Below, piece by piece: positions 42,043-51,436 of a stretch of 64,000 bases of DNA. The stretch comes from Bradyrhizobium sp. CB1717 (lineage in GTDB: Bacteria; Pseudomonadota; Alphaproteobacteria; Rhizobiales; Xanthobacteraceae): positions 4,774,001 through 4,838,000 of the forward strand of contig NZ_CP121666.1 in NCBI RefSeq assembly GCF_029714325.1. Reading direction: 5' to 3'. The notes under the pieces were generated by a model, which was not told the origin of the DNA, did no database searches, and saw only the letters and a list, made by a program, of their open reading frames with translations. How positions within the stretch are numbered: position 1 is the stretch's first letter; every line of letters starts with the position of its first letter. A program made the position numbers and the translations under genes.

Positions 42043-43440
42043 ATGTCTGTCGTCGCCGAGTTGCTTTACTCGCGCCGCGTGCCGCAGGTCGCGGTGCTGG
42101 CGCTGATCTCCTTCAGCTTTGCAGGGTGCAGCGCCGACATGTCGTCGCGGCTGTCCCAGTCGAATTTCTCCAATCCCTTTGCTTCCGATCAGACCGGTTC
42201 GGTGCAGCAGGCGCCGCCGCCGCAGCAGCAGCAGCGTGAGCTGCCGCAATATGCGCGGCCGCAGACGCAGCCCGGTTACTATCAGTCGCAGCCCTTGCCG
42301 CCGCCGGCGGTGTCCGCACCGCAATCCTATCCCGTCACTTCGGGCGGCGGCGTGTCCGGAGGCGGCCGCGGCGTCAGCTCCTATGCGCCCCCGGCGCAGC
42401 CGCACCTGGAGACCACGGCCACCGTGCCGCCGCGCTCGGTCGCGGCCTCACAGCCGGCGGGTGGAACCAAGATCATCGTCGGCACCAGCGACACGCTGGA
42501 CGTGCTGGCCAAACGCTATCACGTGACGCCGCAGGCGATCCTCGCCGCCAATGGTTACAAGGGGCCGCGCGCGCTCTCGCCCGGTCAGCAGCTGATCATC
42601 CCGCATCCGGCCACCGCACCTGTGGCGGCTCCTGTCGCCGCGGCTCCGGCGATGGCGCCTGCTGGCAAGCCGGTTGCTGCCGTCGCTGCGCCTCCGAGCA
42701 CTCATTTCGTCAATCGCGGTGACACGCTCGCCAGCATCGCGCGCAAGAACCATATCTCGGCGGCCGAGCTCGCCCGTGCCAACGGCCTCGAACCCTCGGC
42801 CAAGCTCAAGCTCGGCACCAGGCTGACTGTACCCGGTGCCAAGACCGCCGCCCTCGTGGCGCCGGTTGCTGCGGCTCCCGTCGGCGCTGCTCCGGTTGCG
42901 GGTACACTTCAGCCGGTCGCGGCTGCTGCGGCACCGGCTCCCGCCACCAAGATGGCAGCCGTCGCGCCTGTGCAGAGCGCTCGCCTGGCGCAAGCTACGG
43001 CTAATGTCGAAGAAAAGCCCGCCGAGACGCCGGCGAAGGCTGCGGAGGCCACCGGCGCGCTGCCGACCTTCCGCTGGCCGGTGCGCGGCAAGGTGGTCAC
43101 GACTTACGGCGCCAAGACCAACGGCAAGTCCAACGACGGCATCAATCTCGCGGTGCCCGAGGGTACGCCGGTCAAGGCAGCTGAAGACGGCGTCGTCGCC
43201 TATTCCGGCAACGAGCTGAAGGGTTACGGCAATCTGGTCCTGGTTCGGCACTCCAACGGCTACGTCACCGCATATGCCCATGCGAGTGAGCTGTTGGTGA
43301 AGCGCGGCGACACCATCAAGCGCGGTCAGGTCATTGCCAAGTCGGGTCAATCCGGGGAGGTGGCGTCGCCGCAGCTCCACTTCGAGATCCGCAAGGGATC
43401 GAGCCCGGTTGACCCGCTTCAATTCCTGAACGGGGCGTGA
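42043..43440 (+). CDS. NlpD-like murein hydrolase activator (two LysM plus degenerate LytM/M23)
   Basis: This 465-residue exported protein has a short N-terminal signal with a lipobox-like SFAGC, a Pro/Gln-rich region (about 50-140), two LysM domains (about 144-190 and 223-270), an Ala-rich linker, and a C-terminal M23 domain (about 340-460). The metal-site segment that usually reads HxGxD is NDGIN here, so the first His and Asp ligands are absent, although LHFE is present. That is the pattern of EnvC/NlpD activators, which switch on amidases at division instead of cutting peptidoglycan themselves. Confidence 0.9.
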   Translation: MSVVAELLYSRRVPQVAVLALISFSFAGCSADMSSRLSQSNFSNPFASDQTGSVQQAPPPQQQQRELPQYARPQTQPGYYQSQPLPPPAVSAPQSYPVTSGGGVSGGGRGVSSYAPPAQPHLETTATVPPRSVAASQPAGGTKIIVGTSDTLDVLAKRYHVTPQAILAANGYKGPRALSPGQQLIIPHPATAPVAAPVAAAPAMAPAGKPVAAVAAPPSTHFVNRGDTLASIARKNHISAAELARANGLEPSAKLKLGTRLTVPGAKTAALVAPVAAAPVGAAPVAGTLQPVAAAAAPAPATKMAAVAPVQSARLAQATANVEEKPAETPAKAAEATGALPTFRWPVRGKVVTTYGAKTNGKSNDGINLAVPEGTPVKAAEDGVVAYSGNELKGYGNLVLVRHSNGYVTAYAHASELLVKRGDTIKRGQVIAKSGQSGEVASPQLHFEIRKGSSPVDPLQFLNGA

Positions 43441-43915
43441 GGCGCGTCGCGTCGCCAGAGCGCGCTCCCTCGACGCACGCGTTATCATCGTCCGCGTAGG
43501 CGGACGATCCGCGATTCCAAGGACGGCACTCGCTAAGCCGAGAATCTGCCGTGCCCCATTGCCTAGACCAGCACGCACTCGAAATCGCTGAGTTCGTCGC
43601 TTATGGCTTGAGCGGAGCCTGGACCACGTTGGTCGCTTGCTCGCTAAGAGGAACGAGATCAGGTTCGGCTTGAGGCTTTTGGGACCGGACCATCAAATCT
43701 CGAAAAACAACCCCATGCAAAGTAGCCGATGGCCGGTGAGACGCCCTAATATTCTGACTCTGCTTAGGTTTCGATAGCGCAGCAGACGTGGCGGGGCTTG
43801 CTGGCGGACCCAGCAACGTCGTGAACAACCGGACCACGACCCTTTGATTTAGATCAACCTGCAAGTCCTTCGTTCCGTGTCCCTAGCAGCGCATGCCACC
43901 GGTCCGGAGATCGGA
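43441..43915. other. 475-base intergenic region before the sulfatase-maturation gene
   Basis: A hairpin, TCGTCCGC/GCGGACGA at about 43488-43508, lies 48 bases after the NlpD-like gene and may be its terminator. On the minus strand a frame of 87 codons exists at 43601-43864 but has no ribosome site, signal or known motif, so I do not call it. The sequence from about 43600 is less GC-rich than its left neighbour. Confidence 0.5.
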
Positions 43916-44911
43916 ATGAAGCTGGCTGGTACGAAATCGTCACCTGATTACCGACAATCGTTCCAGCGTCCAGCAGGTGAGGGGATGCTGCACGTGCCGG
44001 GCGGCACGTTTCGCATGGGGTCGGATCGGCACTATCCGGAGGAAGCGCCGGTCCACCGTGTCACCGTGGATGCGTTCTGGATGGATCGCCATCCAGTGAC
44101 GAACCGGCAATTCAAGGCATTCGTAAAAGCTACCGGCCACGTCACCGTTGCCGAGATTCCGCCCGATCCAAAGGACTATCCCGGAATTCTCCTGCACATG
44201 GTCTATGCGGGCTCCCTGATGTTCTTGCCGCCCGCCTATCCAGTCAGTCTCCGGGACTTCAGCCAGTGGTGGACCTTCGCCAAAGGCGCGGACTGGCGGC
44301 ATCCCTACGGGCCGGGCAGCGACATCCGTGGGCTGGACGATCATCCCGTCGTGCATGTGGCCTTCAGCGACGCGCTCGCCTACGCGAAATGGGCCGGCAA
44401 GGATTTGCCGACCGAGGCGGAATGGGAATTCGCGGCGCGCGGCGGGCTGGATGGCGCCGAGTTCGCGTGGGGAGATGAATTTACGCCCGAGGGCCGTCAC
44501 ATGGCCAACACCTGGCAGGGCGAATTTCCACGCCAAAACACCAGGGAAGATGGATACGAACGGACATCGCCGGTCACCGCATTTCCGCCGAACGGATACG
44601 GGCTGCACGATCTGATCGGCAACGTCTGGGAGTGGACGTCCGACTGGTATTCGCCTCGACACGAGGCCGATGCTGCAAAGGCATGCTGCATTCCAGAGAA
44701 CCCGCGCGGCGGCCGTGAGGCCGATAGCTACGACCCCAGAACCATCAACGTCAAGATTCCACGCAAGGTCATCAAAGGCGGCTCGCATTTGTGCGCGCCG
44801 AATTACTGCCGGCGCTACCGGCCGGCTGCGCGACATGCTGAGCCGGTCGACACATCCACAAGTCATCTTGGATTTCGGTGCATCAGGCGAGGAGCCTCCG
44901 ACGCATCTTAA
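43916..44911 (+). CDS. formylglycine-generating enzyme (sulfatase-modifying factor)
   Basis: This 331-residue protein is an SUMF1/FGE-type oxidase that turns a sulfatase cysteine into formylglycine. The FGE fold opens MLHVPGGTFRMGS and has PTEAEWEFAARGG and NVWEWTSDWY. Both catalytic cysteines are present: C293 and C298 in GGSHLCAPNYCRRYRPAARH, the counterpart of the C-x4-C pair of aerobic FGE. This means a working enzyme, unlike many SUMF1-fold proteins that lack the pair. ATG 43916 has GGAG 6 bases upstream; a GTG 13 codons upstream is in frame. The sulfatase gene begins 15 bases downstream. Confidence 0.93.
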   Translation: MKLAGTKSSPDYRQSFQRPAGEGMLHVPGGTFRMGSDRHYPEEAPVHRVTVDAFWMDRHPVTNRQFKAFVKATGHVTVAEIPPDPKDYPGILLHMVYAGSLMFLPPAYPVSLRDFSQWWTFAKGADWRHPYGPGSDIRGLDDHPVVHVAFSDALAYAKWAGKDLPTEAEWEFAARGGLDGAEFAWGDEFTPEGRHMANTWQGEFPRQNTREDGYERTSPVTAFPPNGYGLHDLIGNVWEWTSDWYSPRHEADAAKACCIPENPRGGREADSYDPRTINVKIPRKVIKGGSHLCAPNYCRRYRPAARHAEPVDTSTSHLGFRCIRRGASDAS

Positions 44912-44926
44912 TGGGAGAGTGATGCC

Positions 44927-46702
44927 ATGTTGGATTGCCTATTCAATGACACGCTTTCGATCGCAACGCCGCACAAGACGCAAACCTGGCTCAAGCGGTC
45001 CTGCTCAGCGCTGCTCGGTGCGACAATGATGATACCGTCGTCAGGGTTGGTCAGCACTCCGGCGACGGCCCAGCCAGCGCAAAAGCCCAACATCCTCTTC
45101 ATCATGGGCGACGACATCGGTCTCTACCAGCCGAGCATCTACCATCGCGGCCTCATGGTCGGCGAGACGCCCAACATCGATCGCATCGGCAACGAAGGTG
45201 CGATATTCACGCATTACTATGCCGAGCAGAGCTGCACCGCGGGTCGCAACGCCTTCTTCACCGGCATGCATCCGCTGCGCACCGGAATGATTCCTCCGCA
45301 ATTGCCCGGCAGCCCGTCCTATCTGCGGCCCGGCACGCCGACGCTCGCAAAGTTCCTGCTCGATCTCGGCTACAACACCGGCGAGTTCGGCAAGAACCAT
45401 CTCGGCGATCACACCGACGCGCTGCCGACCGCGCATGGTTTCCAGGAATTCTGGGGCTACCTGTATCACCTCGATGCGATGCAGGGCGTGAGCTTCCCGG
45501 ACATCAACAAGACCCCCAGCCAGCAAACGGTCGCCCCGCCATGCAAGAATACGCCGATCCCCGGCATCCCGGAGGTACCGGGCGCGGTCGATCCGAAAGA
45601 AGCGGTTTGCCTGACGCCTCCGCGCAACATCCTATTCTGCAAGTCGGATGGTTCATCCAGGACCCAGCAGTGCATCGACCAGGGCCCGCTGACACTCGAG
45701 CGATCGAAGGGGGTGGACGAGGAAATCTCGGCCAAGGTCATCGACTTCATGGATCGCAACGATCCTAAGACGACGGGCAAGCCTTTCTTCGTCTGGTACA
45801 ACCCCGCGCGTATGCACATCACGACCGTGCTGAATGACAAATACACGGCCATGATCGGTGAGCCCGGCGGCAAGGACTGGGGCCTCAACGAGGCCGGCAT
45901 GAAGCAGCTGGACGACAACATCGGCTATGTGCTGAAGAAGCTTCAGGACATGGGACAGCTCGACAACACGATCGTCGTGTTCACGACCGACAACGGCGCA
46001 GAAACCATCAGCTTTCCCGACGGCGGCACGACTCCGTTCAAGGGCGGCAAGCTGAGCACCTGGGAAGGCGGCATGCGCGCTCCGGCGCTCGTTCGCTGGC
46101 CGGGGGTCATCAAGCCCGGCACCATCAAGAATGACATCTTCGCGTCACTCGACTGGCTGCCCACGTTTGTCAACATCGGTGGCGGCGCAAAGGGAGACGC
46201 GTTGAAGAAGCGCATCGAGGCCGGCCAATATCCCGGCATCGTCAAGACGACGCTCGATGGCGTCGATCAGACCGAATACCTTTCCGGGCGTTCGGAAAAG
46301 TCGGCGCGCGATACCTTCTTCTACTATTCGGGCAAGGAACCATCGGCGGTCCGCTACAAGAACTGGAAGATCTACTTCACGATGGTGTCCGACAACCCGG
46401 CGGGCTTTATTTCCGGAGCCCTTCCTTATCACTGGGCCCAGGTCGTCAACATCAAGCGAGACCCGTTCGAGACCTCGATCGGTTCACAATACAAGACACT
46501 CATGGGCCTGAGCGGCACGATCGGATCCCCTTCTACCGCCTACGTCTATGACTGGAACATGCTGCCCATCGGCCAGGCGCTCTGGCTGAAGGAACTCGAG
46601 ACCTATACCGCGTACCCGCCGCTGCAGGACCCGGCGAGCTACAACCTCGATCAGGTGCTGCAACAGGTCAAGCAGGCCAAGACTGCTGGTCGCAGCGACT
46701 AA
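44927..46702 (+). CDS. exported arylsulfatase-type sulfatase, Cys type
   Basis: This 591-residue alkaline-phosphatase-superfamily hydrolase has an N-terminal export signal (about 25-50, ending ATAQ-PAQ), metal-binding NILFIMGDD, and the modification site SCTAGR, with the cysteine at residue 103. The motif is CxAxR in place of the usual CxPxR. The later TTDNGAE segment carries the Asp-Asn metal ligands. The enzyme hydrolyses sulfate esters in the periplasm; substrate unknown. It is directly downstream of the maturase gene, which very likely activates it. Confidence 0.93.
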   Translation: MLDCLFNDTLSIATPHKTQTWLKRSCSALLGATMMIPSSGLVSTPATAQPAQKPNILFIMGDDIGLYQPSIYHRGLMVGETPNIDRIGNEGAIFTHYYAEQSCTAGRNAFFTGMHPLRTGMIPPQLPGSPSYLRPGTPTLAKFLLDLGYNTGEFGKNHLGDHTDALPTAHGFQEFWGYLYHLDAMQGVSFPDINKTPSQQTVAPPCKNTPIPGIPEVPGAVDPKEAVCLTPPRNILFCKSDGSSRTQQCIDQGPLTLERSKGVDEEISAKVIDFMDRNDPKTTGKPFFVWYNPARMHITTVLNDKYTAMIGEPGGKDWGLNEAGMKQLDDNIGYVLKKLQDMGQLDNTIVVFTTDNGAETISFPDGGTTPFKGGKLSTWEGGMRAPALVRWPGVIKPGTIKNDIFASLDWLPTFVNIGGGAKGDALKKRIEAGQYPGIVKTTLDGVDQTEYLSGRSEKSARDTFFYYSGKEPSAVRYKNWKIYFTMVSDNPAGFISGALPYHWAQVVNIKRDPFETSIGSQYKTLMGLSGTIGSPSTAYVYDWNMLPIGQALWLKELETYTAYPPLQDPASYNLDQVLQQVKQAKTAGRSD

Positions 46703-46876
46703 TGGATCAGTATGAATTGGCGGGCGTCGCTTTCGGCGCTCGCCAATCCACTGCATTCAGAGTCCAACTGCTCACGAAGCAGCGTATCGGCAACCGCGCG
46801 ACGGACAGCTGCGATACACCAGCCTTGCACTTTCAGTGTTGACCGATAGCGACCGCACAATCGAAACGGATCGACA

Positions 46877-47914
46877 ATGAAACAGCTCATGCGATTTCCC
46901 CGCCTTGACCGGCGCGAACTGCTCTCGTCGCTGACGATGCTTCCGTTTCTACCTGCCGCTCTGCGCTCCACGTCCGCCGTGGCCCAGACGCAAACCGGTC
47001 CTCTGCCATCCTGGAATGAGGGCCCGACGAAAGCTTCGATCGTCGACTTCGTCGCACGGGTCACAGAGCGCGGCGGGCCCTATTTCGTCCCGCCCGATCA
47101 GCGCATCGCGACCTTCGACAACGACGGGACGCTCTGGATCGAACAGCCGATGTATGTGCAGCTCGCTTTTGCGCTGGATCGCGTGAAGGCTCTTGCGCCC
47201 ATGCATCCGGAATGGAAGGACAAGCAGCCCTTCGCGGCAGTGCTGAACGGCGACTTGAAGGCGCTCGCAGCTTTCGGAGAACGGGGCATGGCCGAGCTGG
47301 TGGCGGTGACTCACGCCGGCATGACGACAGCGGAGTTTGAGAAGATCGTCACAGACTGGCTTTCGACCGCACGTGATGGCCGCTTCAAACGCCCCTACAC
47401 CGAACTCGTTTATCAGCCCATGCTCGAATTGCTCGCTTACCTCCGCACCAACGGCTTCAAGACCTTCATCGTGTCAGGTGGCGGTATCGAATTCATGCGG
47501 CCGTGGACTGAGACGATTTATGGAGTGCCTCCCGAGCAGGTCGTCGGATCGTCAATCAAGACCCGATATGAAATGCGCGACAGCACGCCGGTTCTATTTC
47601 GCCTGCCCGAGGTCGATTTCATCGACGATAAGACCGGCAAGCCGATCGGGATCAATAGCCACATTGGCCGGCGTCCGATTGCCGCATTCGGTAACTCCGA
47701 TGGCGACCTGGAAATGCTGCAATGGGCGACGCTCGGTACCGGCGGCGTGCGGTTCGGCCTGATCGTCCACCATACGGATGCGGAACGTGAATATGCCTAC
47801 GATCGCCAATCACATTTCGGCAAGCTCGATGTCGCTCTCGATGCCGCGGCGCAGAACAGGTGGACCGTCGTGGACATGAAGAAGGATTGGAAGCGGATCT
47901 TTTCGTTTGATTAG
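46877..47914 (+). CDS. exported HAD-superfamily phosphatase
   Basis: This 345-residue protein has a signal sequence with DRRELLSSLTMLPFLPAAL, a Tat-like twin arginine followed by a hydrophobic stretch and the cleavage region AVAQ-TQ. The HAD core has motif I FDNDGTLW (nucleophile D81, acid D83), motif II IVSGGG, and motif IV FGNSDGDLEML. It belongs to the secreted phosphoserine-phosphatase-like HAD group. It follows the sulfatase by 174 bases on the same strand. Joint scavenging of sulfate and phosphate esters is an inference from the neighbours. Confidence 0.88.
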   Translation: MKQLMRFPRLDRRELLSSLTMLPFLPAALRSTSAVAQTQTGPLPSWNEGPTKASIVDFVARVTERGGPYFVPPDQRIATFDNDGTLWIEQPMYVQLAFALDRVKALAPMHPEWKDKQPFAAVLNGDLKALAAFGERGMAELVAVTHAGMTTAEFEKIVTDWLSTARDGRFKRPYTELVYQPMLELLAYLRTNGFKTFIVSGGGIEFMRPWTETIYGVPPEQVVGSSIKTRYEMRDSTPVLFRLPEVDFIDDKTGKPIGINSHIGRRPIAAFGNSDGDLEMLQWATLGTGGVRFGLIVHHTDAEREYAYDRQSHFGKLDVALDAAAQNRWTVVDMKKDWKRIFSFD

Positions 47915-47925
47915 AGGTGAAGCCC

Positions 47926-48114
47926 ATGCCGGGCAGGAGAAAGGCGCAAACCGGGCAACTGGCTCTCGCGGCGGGTCGGGAATTGGTGCCGAACTTGGTC
48001 GGGGGAATTCTCGGAACTCTGTTTAGGAGACGCCATCGTAGCTGCGATCGTCAATCGCATTTCAGCAAGCTTCAGCGGCGTCGGGCGCCCACGGTGAGTG
48101 ATGGCTTGATCTGA
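47926..48114 (+). CDS. possible 62-residue basic protein
   Basis: ATG 47926 lies 11 bases after the HAD gene, with AGAGG about 9 bases upstream, and runs to a TGA at 48114. The product is strongly basic (RRRHRSCDRQ, KLQRRRAP) with a short hydrophobic middle (LVGGILGTLF). It has no recognised family. It may be a real short gene co-transcribed with the HAD gene, or a chance frame. Confidence 0.3.
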   Translation: MPGRRKAQTGQLALAAGRELVPNLVGGILGTLFRRRHRSCDRQSHFSKLQRRRAPTVSDGLI

Positions 48115-48225
48115 GGGCAAAAAGACGCCCCCAGATCCCTACACGCCGACAGAGCAGGTTTCACGCCCGCCCTTGATTCCCCGCCTTCGGGGAAAGACGG
48201 CCGTAACTGGGTTGCAATCCGACCG

Positions 48226-49077
48226 CTACTGCGCCGTCAGCTTCACGCCCAGCCGTCCCGCCAGCTCCTGCACGAACTGCCAGGCGACGCGGCCCGAGCG
48301 GGAGCCGCGCGTGGTCGACCATTCCAGCGCCTCGCGCTCCAGGGCCTCGTCCTCGACCTTGATGCCGAAATGGCTGCAATAGCCGCGCACCATGGCGAGA
48401 TATTCGTCCTGGCTGCAACGGTGGAAGCCGAGCCAGAGGCCGAAGCGATCGGACAGCGAGACCTTCTCCTCGACCGCTTCGCCGGGATTGATCGCGGTCG
48501 AGCGCTCGTTCTCGATCATGTCGCGCGCCAGCAGATGGCGGCGGTTGGAGGTGGCGTAGAGGATGACGTTATCGGGCCGGCCCTCGATGCCGCCTTCGAG
48601 CACGGCCTTGAGCGACTTGTAGGACGCATCATTGCCGTCGAAGGAGAGGTCGTCGATGAACACGATGAAGCGGAAGCCGGCGTCGCGGAGCTTCTCCATC
48701 AGCATCGGCAGCGTTTCGATGTCCTCGCGGTGGATCTCGATCAGCTTCAGCCTGTCGGCGGCCTTCCGGTCCGCGTTAATGCTGGCATGTGCCGCTTTCA
48801 CCAGCGACGACTTGCCCATGCCGCGCGCGCCCCAGAGCAGGGCGTTGTTGGCGGGCAGGCCGCCCGCGAACCGCTCAGTGTTCTCCATCAGGATGTCGCG
48901 CATCCGGTCGACGCCCTTGAGCAGGAACAGCTCGACGCGGCTGACCCGCGGCACGGCCGAGAGCCGGCCGTCGGGGTGCCAGACATAGGCATCAGCCCGT
49001 TCGAACGACTCGCGTTCGGCCGCCTGCTTGCCCTGGGCGGACAGGTGCGCCGCAATCGTCTCCAGCGCGCGGACCAT
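48226..49077 (-). CDS. DUF815-type AAA ATPase
   Basis: This 283-residue protein has a Walker A motif GARGMGKS (83-90), Walker B FIVFIDD (137-143), and a sensor stretch LYATSNRRHLL, which fit the DUF815 AAA family. Role unknown. ATG 49077 opens the intact frame, with GGAG only 3 bases before. An N-terminal segment of the same protein appears in another frame from ATG 49217 (MPKKPSKSPAGKG, with AGGAA upstream), while KKPAPVAAKRPTAVAKA continues in the ATPase frame, so the true gene probably starts at 49217 with a frameshift near 49175-49179. Confidence 0.88.
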   Translation of the reverse strand: MVRALETIAAHLSAQGKQAAERESFERADAYVWHPDGRLSAVPRVSRVELFLLKGVDRMRDILMENTERFAGGLPANNALLWGARGMGKSSLVKAAHASINADRKAADRLKLIEIHREDIETLPMLMEKLRDAGFRFIVFIDDLSFDGNDASYKSLKAVLEGGIEGRPDNVILYATSNRRHLLARDMIENERSTAINPGEAVEEKVSLSDRFGLWLGFHRCSQDEYLAMVRGYCSHFGIKVEDEALEREALEWSTTRGSRSGRVAWQFVQELAGRLGVKLTAQ

Positions 49078-49399
49078 GCGCTCCTGGGAGAGGTCCGGGG
49101 ATGCCTTGGAAGCCGCCTTTGCGACCGCCGTGGGGCGTTTTGCCGCGACGGGGGCGGGCTTCTTGGCAGGGTGCGGGGGCCTTTGCCGGCCGGGCTTTTG
49201 CTTGGTTTTTTGGGCATGTCCGAAGTTCCTGAGAATGCAGCCTTATCGGGCCTGACGGCGCGCCGCAAGGTGGCCAAATCGACGGTCTGGCAGCGTTGCA
49301 ATTGGGGCGGTGGCCGCTATAGTCCGCGCGAATTTGACCGAGCCGGTCGCCCCTTGAGGGCCTGACCGGCTTTCCCCCGTTCCTACGAGGATCGTCCGA

Positions 49400-49774
49400 A
49401 TGTTCATTACCCCTGCGTATGCCCAGGCCGCGGGCGCCGGCGACACCAACAGCATGTTGATGTCGCTGCTGCCGTTCGCCCTGATCTTCGTGATCATGTA
49501 CTTCCTGATTCTGCGCCCGCAGCAGAAGAAGGTGCGCGACCATGCCGACCTCGTGAAGAACATCCGCCGCGGCGACACCGTCGTGACTTCGGGTGGCCTC
49601 GTCGGCAAGGTCACCAAGGTCGTCGACGACGACCAGATCGAGTTCGAGATTTCCGACGGCGTGCGCGTGCGGCAGATGCGCCAGATGATCTCCGGCGTGC
49701 GCGCCAAGGGCGAGCCGGCGAAGGAATCCAAGGATAGCAAGGAAGCCGCCAAGGACGACGCCGCGTCGAAGTGA
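49400..49774 (+). CDS. yajC: preprotein translocase subunit YajC
   Basis: This 124-residue small membrane protein is part of the SecDF-YajC subcomplex. A membrane helix near 25-45 (LPFALIFVIMYFLILRPQQKK) is followed by the GDTVVTSGGLVGKVTKV domain, which is diagnostic. A charged Lys/Asp tail ends the protein. It precedes secD by 47 bases. Confidence 0.95.
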   Translation: MFITPAYAQAAGAGDTNSMLMSLLPFALIFVIMYFLILRPQQKKVRDHADLVKNIRRGDTVVTSGGLVGKVTKVVDDDQIEFEISDGVRVRQMRQMISGVRAKGEPAKESKDSKEAAKDDAASK

Positions 49775-49821
49775 GCGCTTCCGCGAGCATCTCAAGTCTC
49801 CCGATCTGACAGGTCCAGTCG

Positions 49822-51426
49822 ATGTTGTATTTCACGCGGTGGAAGGCGCTCGGGATTATCCTGACGGCGCTGATCGTGTGCCTCTGCGCGGTCCCGAACT
49901 TCTTCCCCGAAGCGCAGGTCAAGACCTGGCCGGCCTGGGCGCAGCGCCGGCTCGTGCTTGGCCTCGACCTTCAGGGCGGCTCCTATCTGCTGCTCGAGGT
50001 CGATTCCAACTACGTGAAGAAGGAGCGGCTGGACCAGATCCGCGACGACGTTCGCCGGACGCTGCGCGACGCCAAGATCGGCTTCACCGGCGGCGTCACC
50101 GTGCGCAACGACGCGGCCGAGGTTCGCATCACCAAGGAAACCGACGTGCAGCCGGCGCTCGCCAAGCTGCGCGAATTGTCCCAGCCGCTGGGCGGCCTGA
50201 TGGGATCCAGCGGTCAGCGCGACCTTGAGGTGTCCGACGCCGGCGGCGGCGTGATCCGCCTCAGCATCCCGCAGGCCGCGATGCTCGACCGCATGCGCAA
50301 GACCATCGAGCAATCGATCCAGATCGTCGAGCGCCGCGTCAACGAGCTCGGCACCGTCGAGCCCGTCATCCAGCGCCAGGGCAACGACCGCATCCTGGTG
50401 CAGGTCCCCGGCCTCCAGGACCCGACCCGCCTGAAGGAGCTGCTCGGCAAGACCGCGAAAATGGAATTCCGCATGGTCGACACCTCCGTGCCGCCTGATC
50501 AGGCGCAGCAGGGACGGTTGCCGCCGGAATCCGAGCTGCTGATGAGCGCCTCGCCGCCGCCCACGCCTTACGTGGTCAAGAAGCAGGTGCTGGTCGCCGG
50601 TGGCGATTTGACCGATGCCCAGGCGAGCTTCGACCAGCGCACGGGCGAGCCGGTCGTCAGCTTCAAGTTCAACACCTCGGGTGCGCGCAAGTTCGCGCAG
50701 GCGACGCAAGAGAACGTGGGGCTGCCCTTCGCGATCGTGCTCGACAACAAGGTGATCTCGGCGCCCGTCATCCGCGAGCCCATCACCGGCGGCCAGGGCC
50801 AGATCTCCGGCAATTTCACGGTGCAATCGGCCAACGACCTCGCCATTCTGCTGCGCGCCGGCGCGCTGCCGGCGCCGCTGACCGTGGTCGAGGAGCGCAC
50901 CGTCGGTCCGGGCCTCGGCCAGGATTCGATCGAGAAGGGCGAGCTTGCGGCCTATGTGGGCTCGATCCTGGTCATCATCTTCATGCTGCTGACCTACCGG
51001 CTGTTCGGCGTGTTCGCCAACGTCGCGGTCGCGATCAACGTCGCCATGATCTTCGGTCTGTTGTCGCTGCTCAATGCCACGCTGACGCTGCCCGGCATCG
51101 CCGGCATCGTGCTCACCGTCGGCATCGCGGTGGACTCCAACGTGCTGATCTACGAGCGCATCCGCGAGGAGCTGCGCGGCGGCCGCAACGCGATCTCGGC
51201 GATCGACGCGGGCTTCAAGCGGGCGCTCGCCACCATCCTCGATTCCAACATCACCACCTTCATTGCCGCCGCCGTGCTGTTCTACATCGGCACCGGCCCG
51301 GTGCGCGGCTTCGCCGTGACGCTCGGCATCGGCATCATCACCACGGTGTTCACCGCCTTCACCCTGACCCGGCTGATCGTCGCCTGGTGGGTGCGGTGGA
51401 AGCGGCCGCAGAGCGTGCCGATCTAG
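49822..51426 (+). CDS. secD: protein translocase subunit SecD
   Basis: This 534-residue six-helix RND-type protein helps pull exported proteins to the periplasm using proton motive force. The first helix (about 7-27) is followed by GLDLQGGSYLLLEVD (conserved P1 domain), the P1 head, and a five-helix bundle (about 365-520) with AGIVLTVGIAVDSNVLIYERIREE. secF follows by 10 bases. Confidence 0.97.
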   Translation: MLYFTRWKALGIILTALIVCLCAVPNFFPEAQVKTWPAWAQRRLVLGLDLQGGSYLLLEVDSNYVKKERLDQIRDDVRRTLRDAKIGFTGGVTVRNDAAEVRITKETDVQPALAKLRELSQPLGGLMGSSGQRDLEVSDAGGGVIRLSIPQAAMLDRMRKTIEQSIQIVERRVNELGTVEPVIQRQGNDRILVQVPGLQDPTRLKELLGKTAKMEFRMVDTSVPPDQAQQGRLPPESELLMSASPPPTPYVVKKQVLVAGGDLTDAQASFDQRTGEPVVSFKFNTSGARKFAQATQENVGLPFAIVLDNKVISAPVIREPITGGQGQISGNFTVQSANDLAILLRAGALPAPLTVVEERTVGPGLGQDSIEKGELAAYVGSILVIIFMLLTYRLFGVFANVAVAINVAMIFGLLSLLNATLTLPGIAGIVLTVGIAVDSNVLIYERIREELRGGRNAISAIDAGFKRALATILDSNITTFIAAAVLFYIGTGPVRGFAVTLGIGIITTVFTAFTLTRLIVAWWVRWKRPQSVPI

Positions 51427-51436
51427 GAGCCTGATC

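Noticed and set aside
43601..43864. Minus-strand frame of 87 codons before the FGE gene
   Set aside because: No ribosome site, no recognisable motif, and base composition that does not favour coding; could be real but is unsupported.
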